The notes beneath the pieces are model-generated. The model did not search any database, was not told where the DNA came from, and saw nothing but the letters and a program-made list of their open reading frames with translations. From positions 124,001 to 188,000 of the forward strand of contig NZ_JAJSOK010000002.1 in assembly GCF_021283305.1 (NCBI RefSeq): a DNA stretch of 64,000 bases, read 5' to 3'. The DNA comes from Pseudonocardia kujensis. Its GTDB lineage: Bacteria > Actinomycetota > Actinomycetes > Mycobacteriales > Pseudonocardiaceae. The stretch's first letter is position 1. Each line of letters starts with the position of its first letter. A program made the position numbers and the translations under genes. Of this stretch, positions 63,870 to 64,000 are shown in pieces.

Positions 63870-64000
63870 ATGCGCGTGCTGCTGGTGTCGGCTCCGCTCA
63901 CCGGGCACCTGCTGCCGATGCTGCCCCTCGGTGAGGCGCTGTGGGAGGCGGGGCACGACGTGCTCGTCGCCACCGGCGGCGACGCGATGAACGCCGACAC
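63870..64000 (+). CDS. GT1 (UGT-like) glycosyltransferase, N-terminal part
   Basis: Only the first 43 codons are inside the window. LLVSAPLTGHLLPMLPLGEA and GHDVLVATGG are the acceptor-side start of UGT/MGT-type glycosyltransferases acting on small molecules or lipids. A TAGCGT -10 box ends 6 bases before the ATG (leaderless). The gene runs off the right edge. Confidence 0.8.
   Translation, partial: MRVLLVSAPLTGHLLPMLPLGEALWEAGHDVLVATGGDAMNAD

Overview
The window is very GC-rich DNA with actinobacterial gene families: a bacterial proteasome activator, Wzm/Wzt galactan export, DprE1/DprE2, Emb-type arabinosyltransferases, AftB, GlfT1/GlfT2, Glf and a decaprenyl-phosphate phosphoribosyltransferase. 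About 20 kb in several blocks reproduces the gene content of the mycobacterial arabinogalactan locus (Rv3780-Rv3813c in M. tuberculosis, from memory). The mycolic-acid genes that sit between embB and aftB in mycobacteria are missing. That fits a mycolate-free, arabinogalactan-containing actinomycete such as a member of the Pseudonocardiaceae (Pseudonocardia-like). The genus is an inference.

Layout. 0.4-15.8 kb is housekeeping and catabolic: a membrane-anchored GH16 glycosidase, a small membrane protein, a BenE benzoate transporter divergent from an XRE-cupin regulator with an 18-bp operator between them, a luciferase-like monooxygenase, an M3 oligopeptidase, a GMC oxidoreductase divergent from an M18 aminopeptidase, an MHS-type transporter with an amidase, a YbjQ protein, a threonine-synthase-like enzyme, and an isolated copy of the ATP synthase b subunit. 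15.8-20.0 kb holds a decayed aldo/keto reductase tail next to tRNA-Ser(UGA), a MarR regulator, a YpfJ-type zinc protease, a DUF2695 protein, an inverted pair of DnaA boxes, a GNAT acetyltransferase and a quinone oxidoreductase.

20.0-28.3 kb is the first cell-wall block: bpa, wzm-wzt-glfT1, a GtrA protein, a DUF1707 protein with a frameshifted membrane glycosyltransferase-like gene, then dprE1-dprE2. 28.3-33.6 kb is an insertion relative to mycobacteria (nitroreductase, GT-C-like membrane protein, methyltransferase, acyltransferase with a long tail) where aftA would be expected. 33.7-45.9 kb is the arabinan/galactan polymerase block: two Emb arabinosyltransferases flanking aftB, a divergent GlfT2-like paralogue and glfT2 itself tail to tail. 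A CDP-glycerol glycerophosphotransferase-like gene, a MarR-MFS-isochorismatase-fold cassette and glf follow.

51.3-61.2 kb is a surface-glycan island: a DUF6541-like membrane protein, a methyltransferase, a Wzx-like flippase, two GT4 glycosyltransferases, an acyltransferase with an SGNH domain and a membrane GT2. By eye it has more relaxed codon use, including a TTA codon. 61.3-62.8 kb returns to the conserved set (ubiA-type DPPR synthase and its PAP2 phosphatase), followed by a Cof-type HAD hydrolase and the start of a GT1 glycosyltransferase that runs off the right edge.

How it works together: UbiA and the PAP2 protein make decaprenyl-phosphoryl-ribose. DprE1/DprE2 epimerise it to decaprenyl-phosphoryl-arabinose, the donor for the Emb proteins and AftB. 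Glf makes UDP-galactofuranose for GlfT1/GlfT2, and Wzm/Wzt export the lipid-linked galactan. A repeated feature is a TANNNT -10 hexamer ending 6-8 bases before the start codon of many first genes, the signature of leaderless transcripts. It was used to choose several starts.
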